From Natranaerobius trueperi (lineage in GTDB: Bacteria; Bacillota; Natranaerobiia; Natranaerobiales; Natranaerobiaceae), in NCBI RefSeq assembly GCF_002216005.1, contig NZ_NIQC01000001.1:1-64000 (forward strand): a stretch of DNA of 64,000 nt, written 5' to 3'. Under the pieces are notes generated by a model. It ran no database searches, was not told the origin of the DNA, and saw only the letters and a list, made by a program, of their open reading frames with translations. The translations under genes were made by a program, and so were the position numbers. Of this stretch, positions 61,174 through 64,000 are shown in pieces. Each line of letters opens with the position of its first letter. The stretch's first letter is position 1.

Positions 61174-63093
61174 TTAATAATTATTTTTAAAATAATTTAA
61201 TATACCTTCTACAATTCCTTCAGCAGCGTCTTCTCTAAATGAATCCTGTCTTAAAAGCTGTTCTTCTTCTGCATTTGTTAAAAATGCTAGCTCAACTAAA
61301 GCTGCAGGAATTGTTGCTTTTCTTAATACCCTAAATCTACTATCTTTAACTCCTCTATCTAACCTATTTAGGGTATTTAACATTCCTGTTTGTAAATCCC
61401 TAGCTAATTCAATATCCCGAGAACTTCTTTCAGACGAATAGAAAGTTTCCGTTCCGTGGATATTATTATTTGGATGACCATTAGCATGTACACTAATAAA
61501 GATATCACCATCTGAATTATTTGTTAATTCCACACGTTCATCTAAGGTCATAGTTATATCTCTATCTCTAGTTAAAAAGACATCTGCTCCTAATTCTGTT
61601 AGTAATTCTTTTGTCATAAGAGTAACATCTAAGGCTACTTCTTTTTCTTTTAAACCTGTTGGGCCAATCGCTCCTGTATTAGAACCACCATGCCCAGCAT
61701 CAAGAACTACTTTCTTATCTTTTAGCGGGCTAAAAGCATAAACACTTACCATTAACTGTGAATCTTGCCATGATAGAGAGTAATGTTCTTTTTCGTTTAA
61801 GTCAATTACTATCCTAAGAGTGTCATCATCTTCACGGGCTCTAACTTGTGCTATTGTTTTACTACCTATATTCCAGTTATTCTCATCAGTGTTTAATGAG
61901 ATTCCATCAAGGTCTATCACTAACCTATCAGGATCATCTAAAGTATAACTTTTAACATCTGTTCTTTCAATTGGACCTAAACCAATAGTTGTATTATTAT
62001 CATTTTGTTCCCAATGAACATAATTAATTGCCTGTAATTCGTATTCATCATCATAACTTACATCCGCAGTATAGTCAGCCGCTACCCAACCCTTGGTATC
62101 TTCATCAATTTTAATTTTGTACCATTCATTGTATTCAGGGTGGTTACTTTTCGTAGATCTTGTAAGTAGGGGGTATTGTTCATCTTTATGTACTTGAGTA
62201 AGTGTATCATAATCTAAACTTGGTCCTTTTCTAACATTTAAGTTATCATAAGCAATGGTTATATTACCCATAGGACCTACAAACTCATTAGGTATTTCTT
62301 CAGGATCGTCTTGTTCATCAGAAGAGTCATCTAGCTTATGTATTTCAACAAAGTCTTTACTTACCCATCCTTTGTCTTCATCTTGAGACTCTAGATTAAT
62401 TTTAACCCAATCAGTATACTCTACTTCATCTTCATTAAAAAACTCTTTTACAAATTCATATCTTTCACCTGAATGGACTTGATGAACTTGATCATAGTCA
62501 GTCGATGGACCAGAGCGAACATTTAGATTATCATGAGTTATTTCAACCAGCTTGTCTTTGTTAGGCTTGTCCTCATCTTCGTTAGAATTATCTTCGTTAT
62601 CTGTTTCATTATCTGAATTATCTTCGTTATCTGTTTCATTATCTGAATTATCTTCGTTATCTAGTGTAGTGATATCTACTAAATACTTCTCACTTTTCCA
62701 ATCAACATATGCACCAAGCCCTTCACTAACAAATCTTAATGGTACCATTACTCGCGCTTTGTCAGTTAGTATCGGAGCTGTGTCCATAGACTTCTCTTTT
62801 CCATTTAAAGTGAAGTTATCTTTTCCTATTTCTAAAACAATTTCATCAGATCCATTGTCTAGTTCAACAATTTGATCATCACTGTTCCATTCAACATAGG
62901 CCCCTAATTCCTCACTGACAAATCTTACTGGAATTTGAGTTCTTCCATTATCATCAATGTACGGTTCTTGATCTAAAAAGCTAACCACTTCTCCGTCTAC
63001 TTTAACCTCAATATCATCTTGTGCTAATAAAGTTGCAGAAAAGCTTACTAGTAGCACAATGATTAATAAGGTTACTCTTTTTAAGTTATACAC
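61174..63093 (-). CDS. Secreted N-acetylmuramoyl-L-alanine amidase
   Basis: About 639 residues: signal peptide, two copper-amine-oxidase-N-like domains (KVDGEVVSFLDQEPYIDDNGRTQIPVRFVSEELGAYVEWN and the second ending RFVSEGLGAYVDW), an acidic DNEDNSDNET repeat linker, two SH3b domains (HDNLNVRSGPSTDYDQV, YDNLNVRKGPSLDYDTL), AMIN domain (DPDRLVIDLDG) and Amidase_3 with VVLDAGHGGSNTGA, EVALDV, SVHANG and ALVELAFLTN supplying zinc ligands and the catalytic Glu. It cleaves the peptide stem from peptidoglycan. GTG 63093 has AGGGAG nine bases upstream and is preferred to GTG 63102. Confidence 0.93.
   Translation of the reverse strand: MYNLKRVTLLIIVLLVSFSATLLAQDDIEVKVDGEVVSFLDQEPYIDDNGRTQIPVRFVSEELGAYVEWNSDDQIVELDNGSDEIVLEIGKDNFTLNGKEKSMDTAPILTDKARVMVPLRFVSEGLGAYVDWKSEKYLVDITTLDNEDNSDNETDNEDNSDNETDNEDNSNEDEDKPNKDKLVEITHDNLNVRSGPSTDYDQVHQVHSGERYEFVKEFFNEDEVEYTDWVKINLESQDEDKGWVSKDFVEIHKLDDSSDEQDDPEEIPNEFVGPMGNITIAYDNLNVRKGPSLDYDTLTQVHKDEQYPLLTRSTKSNHPEYNEWYKIKIDEDTKGWVAADYTADVSYDDEYELQAINYVHWEQNDNNTTIGLGPIERTDVKSYTLDDPDRLVIDLDGISLNTDENNWNIGSKTIAQVRAREDDDTLRIVIDLNEKEHYSLSWQDSQLMVSVYAFSPLKDKKVVLDAGHGGSNTGAIGPTGLKEKEVALDVTLMTKELLTELGADVFLTRDRDITMTLDERVELTNNSDGDIFISVHANGHPNNNIHGTETFYSSERSSRDIELARDLQTGMLNTLNRLDRGVKDSRFRVLRKATIPAALVELAFLTNAEEEQLLRQDSFREDAAEGIVEGILNYFKNNY
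62585..62662. repeat. 30-bp tandem repeat in the amidase linker
   Basis: About 2.6 copies of a 30-base unit encoding DNETDNEDNS, identical or nearly so at DNA level. It makes an acidic flexible linker between binding and SH3b domains and may vary in copy number. Confidence 0.85.
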
Positions 63094-63203
63094 CTGTTCC
63101 ACTCCCTACTCTTTCTTTTTCCCCCTTACAAAATTCGACTGACTTCATATTTTAAGACGGAGAACATGTCAAATAAGTTCCGATGATGTCAAAAAAACCT
63201 TAT

Positions 63204-63917
63204 TTATTTTACTCTTTCATGTCCTGTATAGATTATTTTATCACTTGCACGATGACCTCTTCCGATTAATGTTATATTTGTTTTTTGTGCAATTTCTAGT
63301 GCTAAATTTGTCGGTATACTACGTGTAGCTACTATAGGAAACCCTGCTCCTAGCGCCTTTAGAACCATATCTGAAGATAATCTTCCAGTTGTAATCACTA
63401 TACAACTAGAGGGGTCATATCTTTTTATAAGGCTAGCTCCAATCACTTTATCTACTGCATTATGTCTACCAACATCTTCTCGGACTAATAATAGTTCTTT
63501 AGAGTCAGCAATGGCTGCTGAATGTATTCCTCCTGTTTTAAGATATTTTATTGATCTATTATACATATCGACAAAAAAGTTTCTAAATAAGCTATCATAA
63601 ACTGATAAGTTAGAGTCTATACTATTATTTTCTATATCCTCTTGGATCTGCCCACCACTTCCACATCCACTTGTAATAACATTACTTACATCAAATTGAT
63701 CTTCAGGTATGTCTTTGTTTAGAGTAACTGTTATAGTATTAAGCTCATCACAAGCATTCATAATATTAATATCAAACATATCTGAAATAATTCCTTTAGT
63801 AAATAAATGACCTAAAGCTAGTTCTTTTAGATATTCAGGAGTACACATAAATGTAGCAAATTTTCGATCATTTACATATAATTCGATCGGCTTTTCTTCA
63901 CTGACAGGTAAACTAAT
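63204..63917 (-). CDS. fdhD: FdhD, formate dehydrogenase sulfurtransferase
   Basis: About 237 residues. FdhD carries sulfur to the molybdenum or tungsten bis-PGD cofactor of formate dehydrogenase. Visible blocks: MCTPEYLKELALGHLFTKGII, ITSGCGSGGQI, GGIHSAAIADSKELLLVREDVGRHNAVDKVIG and TTGRLSSDMVLKALGAGFPIVATRS. The conserved Cys appears singly (SGCGSGG), not as the C-x-x-C of E. coli. The first ATG (63848) would remove the family's N-terminal strand EEKPIELYVNDRKFATF, which is encoded upstream in frame. A stop lies at 63920-63918, and the only start-like codon between is ATT 63917 with GGGAGGG seven bases upstream. Confidence 0.88.
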   Translation of the reverse strand: MSLPVSEEKPIELYVNDRKFATFMCTPEYLKELALGHLFTKGIISDMFDINIMNACDELNTITVTLNKDIPEDQFDVSNVITSGCGSGGQIQEDIENNSIDSNLSVYDSLFRNFFVDMYNRSIKYLKTGGIHSAAIADSKELLLVREDVGRHNAVDKVIGASLIKRYDPSSCIVITTGRLSSDMVLKALGAGFPIVATRSIPTNLALEIAQKTNITLIGRGHRASDKIIYTGHERVK

Positions 63918-64000
63918 TTAAAAACCCTCCCATCATATTAACTAGTTCTGTTAAGTTGTATGATATTTGAATCAGTCTCCGTCTCGGAGTTAAGATGTTT

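Overview
This 64 kb window is AT-rich chromosomal DNA from a motile, low-GC Gram-positive anaerobe. Evidence for that type of organism is the Bacillus-like comF/flagellar gene order, long-form HPF, FdhD, CotF-like coat proteins, Shine-Dalgarno sites of the AGGAGG type and frequent TTG/GTG starts. Many proteins are strikingly acidic (flagellin insert, FliD, FlgK, amidase linker), which suggests a halophile. A Natranaerobius-like lineage fits, but this is an inference, not an identification.

Layout. 1-1.9 kb: a CRISPR array of 27 repeats without cas genes. 1.9-2.4 kb: a decayed copy of the 5' half and promoter of an ABC-transporter gene whose intact version lies at 15-16 kb. 2.5-13.1 kb: a seven-gene minus-strand operon joining a hybrid histidine kinase, response regulator, HEAT protein, family-2 glycosyltransferase, diguanylate cyclase, HPt protein and a secreted glycosidase-like protein, best read as a phosphorelay and c-di-GMP controlled exopolysaccharide system. 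13.4-16.3 kb: YjfB and an SsuABC/TauABC-type transporter. 16.4-18.7 kb: a chemoreceptor preceded by a c-di-GMP-I (GEMM) riboswitch and a CRP/FNR-type palindrome. 18.8-19.1 kb: a GC-richer non-coding stretch that may be a structured RNA. 19.2-25.9 kb: QueG-like protein, copper ATPase, NTP-transferase-like protein, P1 peptidase, HPF and cold-shock protein.

25.9-42.1 kb holds a late-flagellar/competence block (fliD2, fliT-like, fliS, fliD, flaG, flagellin, csrA, fliW, yviE, flgL, flgK, flgN, flgM, yvyF, comFC, degV, comFA) in nearly the B. subtilis order, plus a PAS-GGDEF-HD-GYP protein. 42.4-47.6 kb: a second chemoreceptor, then an agr-like peptide-signalling cassette (kinase-less AgrC-like membrane protein, AgrB, a 42-residue AgrD in which Ser replaces the ring Cys) leading into a membrane GGDEF/HD-GYP protein rather than an AgrC kinase and AgrA.

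47.6-64 kb: SpoIIE-type phosphatase, DUF3810 peptidase-like protein, SecB-like protein, C26 amidotransferase, HflX, Asp23 protein, a glutamine synthetase gene broken by a TnpB-only IS605-family element and by a one-base frameshift, two CotF-like proteins, CofE-like protein, QueT with a preQ1-I riboswitch, a DUF1540 miniprotein, an NYN-domain protein with a terminator-containing leader RNA, an amidohydrolase, an N-acetylmuramoyl-L-alanine amidase and FdhD, which seems to start at ATT.

A recurring theme is cyclic di-GMP: three GGDEF proteins (two also HD-GYP), one c-di-GMP riboswitch, one synthase operon, two chemoreceptors and the flagellar late genes within 45 kb. The most novel-looking systems are the agr-to-c-di-GMP cassette, the phosphorelay/exopolysaccharide operon, and the CRISPR array whose leader side abuts a pseudogene that keeps an array-facing promoter.
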